A stretch of 64,000 bases of DNA, from NCBI GenBank assembly GCA_964036155.1, contig OZ038422.1, forward strand, positions 69,897,201 through 69,961,200. Direction: 5' to 3'. This DNA comes from Diploscapter coronatus (Eukaryota; Nematoda; Chromadorea; Rhabditida; Rhabditidae). The position numbers were made by a program, and so were the translations under genes. Shown here piece by piece: positions 39,781 through 53,030 of the stretch; the first letter of the stretch is position 1; each line of letters begins with the position of its first letter. The notes under the pieces are model-generated. The model ran no database searches, was not told the DNA's origin, and saw only the letters and a program-made list of their open reading frames with translations.

Positions 39781-42700
39781 ATGGCCTCGGAAATGAGCAG
39801 GGCGAACAACTACTGCTGCGACTGCGTGGCGAGTCACAGCAGATGCTCTGCAGATTCATGTCCCTGTGTCGCGGCCAGGAAGACTTGCGACGAACACTGC
39901 GAGAGCACCAGGTCGGTGTGGCTTCATTTCATTCATTTCTGCCTTTGGTATTTATATTCATGGGGAGTTATGAGATCTTTATTTTGTCTATTCATTCTTT
40001 GACCAAATCCTGCTTTTCGAATCTTTACTTTATTATTCACGGCTGAAATGAAGCTATCTACCATTTCTAAAATAAGATGCGCCATAAATTTCAGTAGAAA
40101 CGATTTCGTACTAGACTAGTAGACTAGTAAACCAGTAATTATTTCAAATTTTCACTTTACTATTTCCTTGGCTGAAACTATTCAAATATAAAGCTCGCTT
40201 CATTTATTTATCCATAAATATGTCTTCTTCTACATGCTTGAGAAGAAATGAAAAAGAGACCCAGACTTTTGACACAATTTATTTTCTATCATCATGTCGT
40301 AAAGATTTGCATAGTATGTAGGTAGAATTTTTACACTTTTGACAACAATGCGCGTTATTTGACTTGTTTTGACAATGTTATCAGGCAAAGAAATATCTGA
40401 AATCAGTTATTTTTCCAATTTGCTGCAGAAATGTTATTTAGTAAATTCTACCTTCTATAACTCATAATCACCAGCGTTCTCTTCCCATTAGCGTTTCGCG
40501 TAATTAGCATGTGCCTGGCAACTGAGCACCTCTTCACCTCTCCGCGGCTCTTCAGTCTAATCAAAGCCCTGTTCCCTTTCTTTCCACTGCCTCCCCTGCC
40601 TTTCTCCTTCCATTCCCATTTCCTTCCTCCATTTACCTTATTTCACCTTCTCTTCCCTTCACGATTTCCCCCAGTTCATTGTGCTTCCCCGACTTGTTGC
40701 GCCCTTCTCTTTCTTTCTTTCAACTCCTCTGCCTTTGAGCCATTTAGCCCTTCTATTTCTTGCCTCTCCCAGTGGAGCCATAAGTTTTTGTTGGGTTCAT
40801 GCATCTCGACTTCGGCCTGCGGCCGCAAATAAGCAAGAAAACCATTCATTCGGAGAGTTATAAGCGGGTTGCTGGACAAGAATAGCATAGTTGAAAGCTA
40901 ATTTTGAGGTGGTACTTCACTCGTTTTCATTGTGATCATTGCTCGAGAACTACAGAACTTACTGCGTTCAAAACATAAGACATATACACAATTTAGATGT
41001 AGCCCTTCATTATACGCGAATTTTTGAAAGAAAGAAATGTGTTATTCTTTCAGATACAGTATTTTCTATTTTTCACAGAGCGCGATCACATTTCTGCGAG
41101 TTGCACTTTTCGAAAGGACGTTCTTGTGTTCTGCTAAATTATGGCATTGTGAATTGTGTGGATTGTGCTGCAGAGATTCCTTCCACGAATTTGCTGGTTA
41201 GTGACTGGCTTTGTTGACTGACCACAATTAGGGTTGTGCTCCATGCTCCATGCATGCTGTGTGAATGAATGATTAGGAAGGAAGAGGAGAGAGAGAGGAG
41301 AGAAGGAGAGTAGCAAAGTGAATGGAATGGCAATGCGCAAGTAGGTGACAGCTGGCTCCTCCACTCCTCCATTGCAGAACACTTCAAATGTCGAACTGCT
41401 TCGGCAGACCCGCAGCATTCCGAGTTGAATTCTAAATATGCACAACATATGCAAACATCGTTATGTGAACACATAAAGAAGAGTGAAGGTGATTTTCCCA
41501 CGATTCCCTGATGTAAGATGGAAAATCTTTCGATAAGAGTTCGGATTGATTGAGATAGAATATCAGGCGACTATGGGTACGTAGCGTTGCGCACCAAAAA
41601 TTTCGGTGCGCAACGCACGTCCCCCATTCAGATTGACCCATTTATTATGAACAAGCTTGATTAAAATTCGGTATACATCCATTAAATTTGACGCATTAAA
41701 AATCTGCTACATTTTAGAACAATTTTTCAATAAATTGCGCTATATACTTTATTTCAAAATTGTGCTCGGCTTAAAATCTTTACTTGCTATGCTTCTTTAT
41801 GAATAGATACAGAAACATCTTAAAGTAGGAACGTTTCTCTACTTTTTTCCTTGATTTACAACAATTGATCTACTACACGTGATCAATGAAGATCAGCTTT
41901 TTTGTTAACGTGTTAGCTTTTTCATAAAATTGAAAGATAACCGTTTATCACACGAATACTGTATCATTAAAATCAAACAATAGCGACAAAAGTATCTGGT
42001 CATTCCTATTTCATGGTCGATTTTCAGCTCAGCTCTTTATAGTGATTAGATTCAGAAATTATGCAACCATTTTGCCCGTATAATACATGAATGCATACCA
42101 AGTTGCAGTCCGATCCGACTTCTATATGTGGCTATATGATTTTTTTTTTTTTTTTTTAAATTTCATGAAATAAAACTGACACAACAATACTTTGTCCATC
42201 ATTGTAGATAAATTTTCTGTGTCTGATTATATTGCAAAACGTCACCTCCTACCGTGACCCTTCTTATGGCAATTCCATTGGCAGTTCATCGAGCATCTTC
42301 ATTCAGCTCAGTCCAGCATCCCACTTCATTCCAATTTCACTCGCTTCCCCTCTCCCACTTCCACTCCCATTTCTCATTTGATTTTTTTTCTCTCTTCTCC
42401 TCTTTAAGACCCTAAAATCATCTCGGATTCTAATGGAATTAGGCATGCATTTGCCCGAGAAAATAGAAACGAGAAACAGGGATTTCGAATGGCTGAAGGG
42501 GAGAGGAATGGGAAAGAGAATTGGATGGCGCAACAAAGAGGAAAATGAAGCGATGAGCAGGGGGACGAGTAAAGAGGGGATTGGTTGAGAAGATGCAATG
42601 ATAGAAGAAACACTGAAACTGAAATGAGGAATAGTAGTAATTCAGGTACCGAGGAGACTGCCTGAATCAGGCGATCTGCAAGTGCTCATGCGAGGTCGAC

Positions 42701-45700
42701 CCTGCCAAACCAGCCAAGAACGCCTGCTCCAAGAATGAACGATGCGACTGTCTCAGGATAAAGGAGGGGTGCAGCAAGCTCTGTGCTTGCAAACAAATCT
42801 GCAAGAATAAGGTATTTTGTGTTTTGTTTCTAAATCGTATAGATTATAAAACCATTTGTCATCACTTCGAAGAAGGTGTAACTTTTCGAAAGCAAAAAAG
42901 TGCAGCCTTGCTACTTGTGAACAAACAGTTTTGTGAAAAATCACGAAATTCATCATTTCCAGGAACCTCCGAAGAAATTGACAAAAGTAGCGAAACCATC
43001 TCAAGGGTGTCAATGTGCAAAGAGCAAGAAGCAATGCGTAAAGAAAGAATGTCCCTGCAGGACTGTTTACGAGTTCTGTTCACCCGGGTAGGCATTATTT
43101 CGATTTTAACAAATGCACTTAGGAATTGTGCTAGATGCTATATTTTTCTGTGAAATGCTCATTGACAAGACTAGTATCATGCTTTACTTGTCATTCGGCT
43201 CATTTCGATTCTCAATTTGCATTTTGTGCGTCTTCTTTCCGTCTCGTTATGAGGCAATCGGGCAATCGGATGCCTGAAAGTCGAGGCTGAAAGAAGAGAA
43301 AACGGAAGGATGTGGGTGAAGGGAAGAAGAAGAGAGGAGCAAGACCAGGAAAGATCTGCAAATTTGCGAGGATTCGAAAAAAAAAATCCTGAAACTCGAA
43401 ATGGATAAATTAAGGAACATTTGCATAAAATGAAGCAGAAATATAGTGTTATGGTGAATCGTTTTAAAATTCTTTCTCTACGATACGATGCGAAAAATTC
43501 GAAGATCTTACGATGCAATGCGTATTTTACTGACTTTGAACAACTGCAAAAAGTTAAAGTGACAAGCAGAAACTAGTTCATTCCAAATTGATAGAACCCG
43601 ATTATTCATTTTACACGTTTCAGTTGCAAATGCAGTGGCGACTGCACGAATGGAGCATCCAAATTCAGTGTTCCCAAACACGTGCAGAACTGTTTCCTCG
43701 AACACAAGCACGAATCAAGTGGTCTTATTGTTACGCTCATAGGTCGGTCATTCTTATAGGCGTCAAGTTAATACCTGAACAAATTAATTCAGGTGATGAT
43801 TATATTTTCCGCTGTGATTTTTATCACGAATCCAAAGGAGAGCCTCATGTAGAAGAGCAATTAGTTGCTGCTATTTATGATATGATTTCCAAATACAACG
43901 TGAGTTATTTTTTGTCATTACGGAATTTACAATTTGAAAGTTCGAAAAGAATTCCGATGTTATTATAATCGCGGTATTCTTCTAACAAAATTAGGGACCG
44001 AAAATTCCTACGCTCTGCAAAATGAGGCAGGATGTAAAAAGTGATTATAGGAAACCTAAAAATAAGAAGCAAGTATTATTCAAAGTACCTAGATATAAAA
44101 AGGCATAGTCTCATTCGATGAACCTATCAATGAAACGGTTACTTGCCAAAAATCAGACTGAAAACTCCGCTGTTGACAGACTTTAATGCCTTTTTTGTAT
44201 AACAAAATCGTGCTCACCCATGTTGATGTATACTCTTGGCGGGGTTTTTCAATCAGAAGCTGTGTTTTGCTTTATTTTTCCTCCATAAGCGTCTTAATTA
44301 CGCCGAAGTTGGTTAGTCTGAGTAGGAAGTTTTAGAAGGATAAAAATTTTGTAAAACCATTTGCTGCGGTCCCAAAACATACGCAGTAATTTGGTCTTTG
44401 CGAATAAATCCAAAATCTATTGCCGCAACTTAATGTATTTTTCCTGCATTTATCCTAAATGTTTTAGGTTGATCTATACGAGATTCTGATATTCGTCTCG
44501 AAATCGCCCTGTTTTCATCAGGATTGCGACCCGAAATGTGAAGTGGTCGATGAGTGCAAAAGCAACAAGGCCTGTGCCAAATTGCTTGGATTGCTGCTTA
44601 GCAAGGTTTATTAAAAATTCAAAATTTTTTCTGAAGTTGAATATTATCGCCTTTAGGTCCGGAAAGAGATCAAGAAAGTCGACGTGAAGATGACGGTTAA
44701 ATTTCTCTACCCTCATTTGAATCGAGGCGATCTGTACACGAAGCAGGGCATTCTGAGCATGTTGCAGGCAGGAATTAAGGTAATTTTGCAATTGCTCGCC
44801 AAATCTGCAGTACATTTCGTTCTCTGCCAACCCATTCCACTCTTTTTCGCTTTTCTTTTCCATTTCCATTCACATTTCCTCTCGAAATTCGAGCCCGGCT
44901 CTGCATTGCAACCCGCGAAATTGGTCTGTAAATTGGACAAACAAAGGCTATCCAAAGGCACAAAAAGGAATGAAGGAATGGAGAGGGAAAGGAAATTGCC
45001 GGAGATATGAAATGGAGGAGTACTGGAATGAAAAATACAATTGAAAGAATAACTAAACTGATTGCAGGTAGAACCTCTACTCATGAAGGACTGGTGTTCG
45101 ATTATGGACTGGTCACCCAACATTGATCATAAAGGGGACTATCTTCAGTCATGGACTAGCCACCATCTTGATAAGGTAGGACTTCATTTTGGCAATTATT
45201 GATAAAGTTCCCAGTTTGTAACTTTACAACAACTCAATGTGATCAACTCGCGACTAGCAATTTTTGCGCCATAACATGTTTTTTTTTGTAAATTTATCTT
45301 TGGTCGCTTTCAGGCAGTTGCCCAGTCCCAATTGTTCATCAATGAATGCCGTCGAGCCCTCGGTTTGTCAATGAAGTTCTGGGTGGCTGAGATCCACGAA
45401 ATCGTCAAAGACACCATTCTGCATTTCTCTGATTTACGAGTCAAATGTGGTGATTTGAATGATGCATTGAAGCAGGTTAGCATTATTCTATTTCTTTTAC
45501 AACGGAAACAATGCAAATTTCAAGTGGGAATACCTTGAATTCATCTGGAAAAATAGTTCGGTTTAATCTAAAATGCTAATTCTTCCAAGGTGAACATAAT
45601 TATAGCGGAATCAACTTAACACATTCAGAACTCTTTTGCACTCAATTTTGCGATATTTTCATTGCAATCGTGAAAATGTTAATCCCGATATCCATTTCCT

Positions 45701-46872
45701 TTAGAACTAGGAAAGAACTTGAATGAATTATCGAGTATTCATTTCAAATTCAAGTTTGCAGAATAAATAGATGCGACTATAGATTTGAGCTATCACCCTG
45801 CGAAGTTTACGCCATCAATTAGTTATTTATTTAATCGTATTTATAAAGGGAAATCGTGCAAAAATTGAATTTCCTAAAATCGTGTATAATTGCAGTTGGA
45901 CCTGACAGCAACACCTCACAAAATCCGCTCGACGCCCTCGAAGCGTCGCTCGTTCATCGATCTGCTCGAACTGAGGGACAAACTGCTGCGTGGCACGCAC
46001 GACAAGCGAAATGGCGGCTCCTCCACGTCAGTCGCCAGGTATTCGCTTCGCTGTCTCATTCCTCTATTCCTTTACACATTTGCATGAAATAACACACAGT
46101 TGGTTATGAAAAGAGATTAATTCTTTCAGAAATTTTTGTGAAAATTCGATTGACTCATTTCGTATTGTCAACATTTGAAAATACGAAAGACTAGGAATGT
46201 GCGAAAAGTAGTCATAGGATAAATCGAATGGGAATGTTAGAGCTTCTCCAAGCAAACAATTTGCAACCAGAAAGCTGATAGTCACATAGAATTTATTTGT
46301 AACCAACTGGAGAATACACACGAATAAGTTGAACACACGAACATGAATGATTTAGTTGATGCAAGATTATGCTCGGAATTCGTACTGTCATCAATAATTG
46401 TCAAAGAAAACTTATTCTATTTATATTCTGATTTTTTAAAATCATTTTTATGACAATACGATTAGAATCGCAGAAATATGAGAACACCACGATGATATGT
46501 TAATGCACAATACTACACACTTCACAAAGAGCATGCAGAGCTACTCCTCAAGCTTCAATTTCTCTATACCTTTGCTTGTGCACCCGCTCGTGACTTTGTT
46601 CTAAATCATAATGTTGCCATGAACAAATTAGAGATGTGAAACAGTCTCTTGAGTTATAATTAAAACGAATTTTCTAGCCAGGTTTTTAGAATAAAAGTCA
46701 TTTCAGCGAAGATGCACAAGCCCAAGCAATGGTTGCATCGTTTTGTGGACGGAGTTTCGATGACTGCGAGACGGACGAAATTGCGCAGAGAATTCGCAGA
46801 GCCACTGCCAACATCAACCTGGAAATCGAGACGCTGCTGGAATTCCTCACTCACAAAGGGGCCATTTCGTAG
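39781..46872 (+). CDS. CXC-type (tesmin/TSO1-like) cysteine-repeat protein
   Basis: Exons 39758-39911 (first Met 39,781), 42646-42811, 42963-43087, 43624-43721, 43793-43899, 44522-44605, 44657-44779, 45068-45175, 45314-45475, 45898-46037 and 46707-46872 join in phase to 470 codons with GT/AG borders. The N-terminal ~175 residues hold about three CXC-like modules with spacing C-x-C-x6-C-x4-C-x-C: CCDCVASHSRCSADSCPC; CDCLRIKEGCSKLCACKQIC; CQCAKSKKQCVKKECPC then CKCSGDC. This spacing is that of CXC/CRC zinc-binding DNA-binding domains (LIN-54/tesmin, MSL2), so a nuclear DNA-binding role is likely. The C-terminal half (helical, NECRRALGLSMKFWVAEIHE) is unknown to me. Exon 5 can also read into a short terminal exon at 43,997-44,109. 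The 2.7-kb first intron is low-complexity. Exons upstream of 39,758 are possible, since the frame is open to the acceptor. Confidence 0.72.
39912..42645 (+). other. First intron of the CXC gene
   Basis: 2.7 kb of AT-rich and pyrimidine/purine-biased DNA, with a hairpin at 41,579-41,620 and a T-run at 42,141-42,157. It contains no exon I can support. Confidence 0.5.
41579..41620. repeat. 42-bp perfect-arm hairpin
   Basis: GCGTTGCGCACC and GGTGCGCAACGC pair around AAAAATTTC, with ACGT on both flanks extending the symmetry. Confidence 0.8.
43997..44109 (+). CDS. Alternative terminal exon of the CXC gene
   Basis: After an AAAATTAG acceptor, a phase-0 frame GPKIPTLCKMRQDVKSDYRK runs to TAG with a basic C-terminus. 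Exon 5 (ending 43,899, phase 0) can splice either here or to 44,522, so two protein ends are possible. This is inference from phase and splice signals only. Confidence 0.4.
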
Positions 46873-47709
46873 TGCGATAGGAACAGTTTTAAGGACTATT
46901 TTTTAATTTGCAAGTTATTTGAAAAGGTAAATCTCAAAAATAACTTGTTTTTCTAATGGTTGTTCAAATTAGATTATTTTTAAATATTTGTAAAACACAT
47001 TTTCATTCCTGTGCCAGTGTTCTGTCATTCTGATCTCTTTATTCCTTTTCTTTCTATCCATTTATGTATGATCTCTGAATCAGCTATCGACCTCTTGCCT
47101 AGTCTGTATTATAGTCTCCTCTCAACTATTGCATCATCCCTAGTCATTCATTAACAATTTGTATGTAAAGTTGTGAATTCACCTCTTTGCTTATGGTCTC
47201 AACTATTTAGTCTTTGAAGACGATTATTTATTACTCTCGCTACTCCTACTGCCATAAGAACTTTTTAAAGTGAATATTTGTAATCTATGAAAAATTGATG
47301 ATAAAGAAATTTTCAAGGCTGGATTTTCCAAAGAAATATTCCAAATTTTTCTTGTGCAAACGCAATTTTCGTAGCACAAGTGAATTTCTAAATAGAAGAA
47401 CATTGAAGCATGCAAAATATCATTTATTTGAAAAAAAAATTCCGAGATTTAATATTTTTGTCAATTTTTTGTTATTTTCTTGACTTGTAAGATGCACAAA
47501 TTAAAAAAAAAAAAAACATGTTTAAAAATACAATTCTTTTATTTATGCTTTGATAATGATCATTTTTCAATCACTTATTCACATTTACACATAACTATTA
47601 GAATACAGTATCAAGGTTCAAAGACATGGGTTGATATGTTTGTGATAGCTTTGTATATTGGCTCGTACATGCAGGTATTGCAATTCTGCTCCATTCTTTG
47701 CTTCAATGC
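46873..47709. other. Convergent intergenic region
   Basis: AT-rich DNA between the ends of the CXC gene (+) and the F-box-type gene (-). I see no supported feature beyond possible 3' UTRs. Confidence 0.5.
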
Positions 47710-50700
47710 TCAGTTCCTCTTGATGAATGACCGAATGAATCTGCTGGCATAGATCTCGTCCTTGCTAGCCTTCCTCTTGGAGTGGCTGCTGCTGCTTTTG
47801 CACCCCACACTGCTCATACTGCTCGTGCTGTTATTCTTCACTCGAATCACGTCCTCTCGCTTGCACGTCAGGATTACCATGCTGAAATTGATTTATCGTA
47901 ATCATTCGAAGAAATTATTGTTTCAATCAGGTTGAGAGTGAAGTGTGGGTGAAAATGCGTAATAACACACAAACGAAATTACGCATAATGAAGTGAAGAT
48001 TAGTCATCGATTTTCAATGCAACTCTCCTTATTTCATTGTTTCCTCGACGACTAATCTGCACATCACTCTGCGTGCTTATTTTCAAGGACCATTCTTACG
48101 TATTTTCATCAACACTTTACTCCATTTGGCCAAGACAATGAGAAAACAATGAGTCAAAGGCTTGAAAAATCATGATTACAGATGGTCTAGCATACCAATC
48201 TATAGATGGCTGTATGAGAACTTTTGAATGAAAAATTATAGCTATTTCGAAAGTATCAGAAAACTCACTCATTAACGATTCGATACTCGATGTACGCATT
48301 GTGCTGCTTGAAATGCCGCAAGTGAAGGACCTTCTTCTTCTGTTCCAATTCGTAGAACGAGACGCCGTGACCGAGTGCTGGTTGTGGCGGAGTCAGCGGT
48401 CTCCAGTTTTCATCCTCCTAAAAGAATGAAAATATTTGCATGTCCAATGAATCTTCATTTCTTTTGATATATTTAGTTTTCTTTCACATCAGTTTCCATC
48501 CTCGCATATGTGAACCTGATAACTGCAGACTTGCAAGAAACCAACCTCAGCAGCATTGTAGTGGCCCTGTGGATTCTCGAGCTCCCGCACCAGATCCGCG
48601 ACTCGCATCGAGGAGCAGTCGATTTTTATCGACTTGAACATGCAGATTTCGGAGGTTTTGCGCCATTTCTGCAAATAATTCAACTAGTTTCAGGAAAAAA
48701 AACTCGAAGAATTGACTTACATAGACGAAATGCGCGAGTGACTGAGGAGTGATGTCCCTGCAGTTGTGCAGCTCCACTTGGATGGGCCTCCTCTGCTTCG
48801 CGTCCAGATTCAACCAATTCACAAACAGTTCGATGTTAACTCGAATTGCTGCTCGTTGAGACTGAAGAGATATTATTCAGAAATCATCTTTCATTTATGA
48901 ATTACTTCCAACAAGTACTACTCGTTCAGAATTTAATTTGTACAAAACATATAATAACTTACAGGCTGTTTGACAGTGAGTTTATCGATTCCTTCGAGGG
49001 AAAACAACCGACTGAGTGGAATTATCGACTCGCCTTGGATGCAGTCCAGGGTCAGGGAGCGAAGGGAAGATCGGAGCCTGCAAGTATAAAACATTGATTA
49101 TTGTGTTGATCTTATTCTCTTTGAGAGGATCAATTTTCTCTAGTTTCTTTGGAATAGGAAAAATCTCGTCGTCGAGGTTGCGCTAAAACTGAGTTGCTTT
49201 TACATTTGAATCTTAGTCTTGTGAAATAGAAGTTTTCAGATTTTCGAAAATATATTTAGCAGCCCAGATTTTTGGCACATCCTGTAAGCCCCTTTTCAAA
49301 AAGACGTACAGTTTGGTAAACCAGAAAAGAGTGATAGTGGGTCGATGCTGGTAGAAGGAATGGTCACGAAAGATGAGGTGCAGAGGCCGAATGTGATGCA
49401 GGGAGCGGGCAAGGCGCTCGATTCGAGTTGCTGACAGACGTTGCAGTTCGCTGATGCACTGAAAATTCACATTTGAATTTAGATAAGAAGACGAGCTTTT
49501 TAAAAATTGATCAAATTTTGCGTTTTTTTTTTTTTTCTTTTGCATATTATTGAATTTGAAAATGCTATAAATAGCGTTATATTGGAATTTGAAAAAAAAA
49601 AAAAAAAAAAGACTAGAATGATGTATGGAACAAAATAGCGACCTCTTCCTTGAGACAGTCGAGATGCCCATAGGAAGCGGACGGCTGGTTACTGGGTAGA
49701 CGGTGATAGGCTGTGGAATTGTGGCAACTCGACAGCGAGACTGTGGAGTCGTTGGAAGAGGGCGGAGTCAGCTGAAGGATCAAGGTAAGAATTCGAATGA
49801 CAATGAATTTGCAGAAGAACGCACCAAATTAGCCCGACTACTTCCACCGCTTTCGTTCGATTTGTCTGATTTGTGTCCAACCTCCATTTTGCCGTGTTCC
49901 CGCTCCAGAAACGAACAGAAATTCTGCATGCAGACCTGAAACGATATTTTTCATATGAAAATCACCTTTATGAGGTTCGATATTAGCTCTATCATCAATG
50001 GTATTTATAATCAAAAATCTCGATATTTTCAAGATTGAAGCAATATCATCTCCAAAAATTGTAAATTAAAACTCGAATACGCTAGAAATGCTAAGGGCCA
50101 ACCTCCGTGACTTCATAATTGCTGGTCCAGAAAGTGAAGTCGAACTTGTACGCCCAACAAGGCTCGGCTGTGTTCGCGTACTGATCCTCAATGAAGACCG
50201 ATGAAGGACCTTCGGAATACACGTCGCAGGAAGATACCTGAAAGAAAAGATAATTTGATGCAATACTATTTTTGCAGTTTCGAATTTACTCATTTTGTAA
50301 TGTAATGTAATTTTACATGATTTGTCGATCGCTTTCTTTTGATATCGAAAGATCAGTCCCGATTTTCATGAGTTTTAAATCGATGAAGATTAAATGCATT
50401 CCGAAATTGAGAAAAAATGAAATGCGACTCGTGCAAATTCGTGAATACGTGTACAAAAGAGGAATTGATTTTGCTGAAAGATATAAAATGTACCTTGGAT
50501 GGAGGGCTGTTGGTGCCAAGATGCGGTGATGCGGCAGAACGTGACAATTCAAAACGGTCGATTTTCGGTGTCGGCAGTTTCTCCAGAATAGCTCTGAGAA
50601 AAACAAATAAAACTTGAATTCTACCAACAATACAGGCTATTGCAAATAAGCTTTCAAATAGAATTTAGCCAATTCAAATGAATCAAGCAAATTAAACGAG

Positions 50701-51628
50701 TATAAAACTTTGACTTTTAACTTTGTAATTTATTTTGAGAATTTGTACGACATTTCAGTAAGTACACATCCTGGAGTTTGTAATGACAAAATTCATAAAA
50801 TTTCCGATTGAACATTTTCTCTTTTTAATGAAAATATAAATATTGGGTTGCTCCATAAGTTCGTTGCGGGCCTAATAACCTTCTTTGTATCTAAAAATCC
50901 ATGACTTCACTTACAATTAGTATGCGCGAAACGGCATATTTTTGTATAATTGTCCTCATTAAAGTGGTTTAGCCGTTTCAAATTGGATACTATTTGACTC
51001 GGCATTGAATTCTAAGCAGCTATCCAAAAATTTTCATTCCTAAAAATTCCGTATTCTATTTTCTAAACTCGCTATATTGGATGGAGTTTGAACTAACTTT
51101 ACGCGCAAATTGCGGATTAGTGCAATTGATTTAAAATTTGTATATTTTCATAGAATACTTATGCAATGCTTCAATATTATATAAAAATTTAACAGGAAAC
51201 TTTTATGCTATAACAAGAAATGGGCCCTTAAAAGTTAGATTCGTTTTGCATGGCGTTTGCGCGTAATATGTGTGGAAAGGACGGAGTCGAAACGTATATA
51301 TTTGAAAAGCCAATACACTAGTGGTGTTTTTTTTTTTTACAGAAAACCCCATTTGGATTCATTAAATGCAAAGCAAGTTATTCGGATGTGCTACGAACTT
51401 ATGGATCAACACGCAGTGAATATACCTCCGTCTGTCGCAAACGAAAATCCTGGCGCGTTGCCGACTTCGGAATATTCGGCCAGAATTCTCCTCCTCTTCG
51501 ATCACTTTCCGCCAGCTATGACATACAAGGGCACAGCGGGTCAGACTCACTGGGTCACAACTGAAAAATGACTCGACATCTTTTTTTGAAAAAGTAGAAT
51601 TATGTGACTTGATGAAAGATGGATGCAT
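47710..51628 (-). CDS. F-box-type protein with LRR/FTH-like C-terminal region
   Basis: Minus-strand exons with GT/AG borders. The N-terminal exon (51,628 to about 51,400) has an F-box-like core CDPVSLTRCALVCHSWRKVI. Further exons lie at about 50,596-50,494, 50,241-50,103, 49,937-49,815, 49,783-49,643, 49,461-49,213, 49,083-48,962, 48,861-48,720, 48,668-48,547, 48,420-48,270 and 47,881-47,710. Central segments are LRR-like (LRSSLRSLTLDCIQGE; PIQVELHNCRDITPQSLAHF), as in the long F-box proteins of nematodes that feed substrates to SCF ubiquitin ligases. The C-terminus is Ser-rich, then basic (ASRFIRSFIKRN). I did not verify all phases. The link between the F-box exon and the next, across 0.8 kb with a mariner-like end, is the weakest join. 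Confidence 0.55.
50841..51414. mobile_element. Mariner-like remnant with imperfect inverted ends
   Basis: TTGGGTTGCTCCATAAGTTC (50,843-50,862) is a typical mariner-type terminal repeat. A partial inverse (ACGAACTTATGGATCAAC) lies at 51,393-51,410, giving a ~570-bp internally deleted element with no transposase. The right end overlaps the end of the F-box exon, so it may be chance similarity; the left end is the firm part. Confidence 0.45.
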
Positions 51629-53030
51629 GTAGATTATCTAGCTCGACTTTCAATAGGGATGGAATGGAAGAAATGTGGGATAATTTTATACGCGAACCTT
51701 TTCGGGATAAAACCACACGCTCTCATATTCATATCGTGAGAGATAGTGAGTAAAAAAGAATAGTAAATTTTCTTAGTCTTTCAAAATCATATTTTTGTTT
51801 AGTTTATGAAATGGGCAACTTTTCGAAAACTCGGAATAAATATTTTTTTAAAAATAAATAAAACCTACTAAAGAAATATCCTTGAAAGAACTTCATCAGG
51901 AAAATCCAAAATGGTTAAAGGAAGAGCTCGGGAAGACGTAGAAGCGCTGACCAGATTCAGAAAACTCATCTTTTCAGTTGCAGAGCCTCGATTCGCATTA
52001 CAATCAACGAGACGACAATTGAGCTGAAACATTTCAATCATTTATACTGAACGAGTTAGGAAAAGTCGGAAGTTCGCATATACAAAAGTTCTATTCGATA
52101 AAGGACAATATCAATCTCTCTGTTCATACCAGAAAAAGTAACAAAATATATCGCTCAGACCAATAAGCCTTGCGATATGTGAAAATTCGCAGAATCTTCG
52201 AAATTTCAATTTAGTGAATTTACGAAAATTACGAGTAAAAACAAGAGAAATCATCGAATGCACGATGAAATAACTACGTGATTTCTTGGAGATATTCGAG
52301 GTTTCAAAGTGTTTTATGGAGAAAGAAGGACGGCAGAGAAAGTGAATAGAGAATAGGTAAAAGTAAAGTGAACAGCTGGAAAAGAGCAAAAGACTATGTT
52401 CTTCCCAAGGCCCAGAGCTGACGAAGATCTACTAGGACTAGAATACTGCAATTTCTATGCCTTACATTTCACATTCACCTTTTGCCGTTTTACAACAAGG
52501 CAAACTACGACCAGAGGCAGATTATAGCAACCGTATAATTATTGCCGAGCTGCAGGAAATTAAATGGCTCAGCATCAGAAATAGAGTATGTAGTTTCATA
52601 ATTTCAACTTCAATTCTATAATTTCGAAATTTGAGGCCCGGCGAGGTGTTTTGGATTTATGAGATGTAGCGAGTAAAATATGTGCATAGATAATTCGGGA
52701 TTGGGAATAAATGAAAGGGGAAATGAGAATGTGAAGGGGAAATATGAGGAAGTTGATGAGCAAAATGAAGATAATAAGGGTTTCTAAGAATGCCAAATTG
52801 AAGAAGAGTTGAGCTGTCCGTATTCGTCAGCTTTTTCATAGTGTTACTTATTACGACAAAAATGCGTCATTTATAGATTATCGACGTAACAGGTAGACAA
52901 TAAATAATGGATCATCCGAAAATTTTTGGGATTTTCAAAATTAGAATTCTCTCATTTCAATCCTATTTGAGCGTATCTAATCAGAAATAGCATTGGAAAA
53001 ACGCTCTAATTTGTAACTTCGATAAATTAT
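51629..53030. other. Region upstream of F-box-type gene, one possible exon
   Basis: Mostly AT-rich. A plus-strand frame at about 52,459-52,589 (QQGKLRPEADYSNRIIIAEL) has coding-like composition and ends near a donor-like AGAGTATGTAG, but no partner exon is found. Confidence 0.3.
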
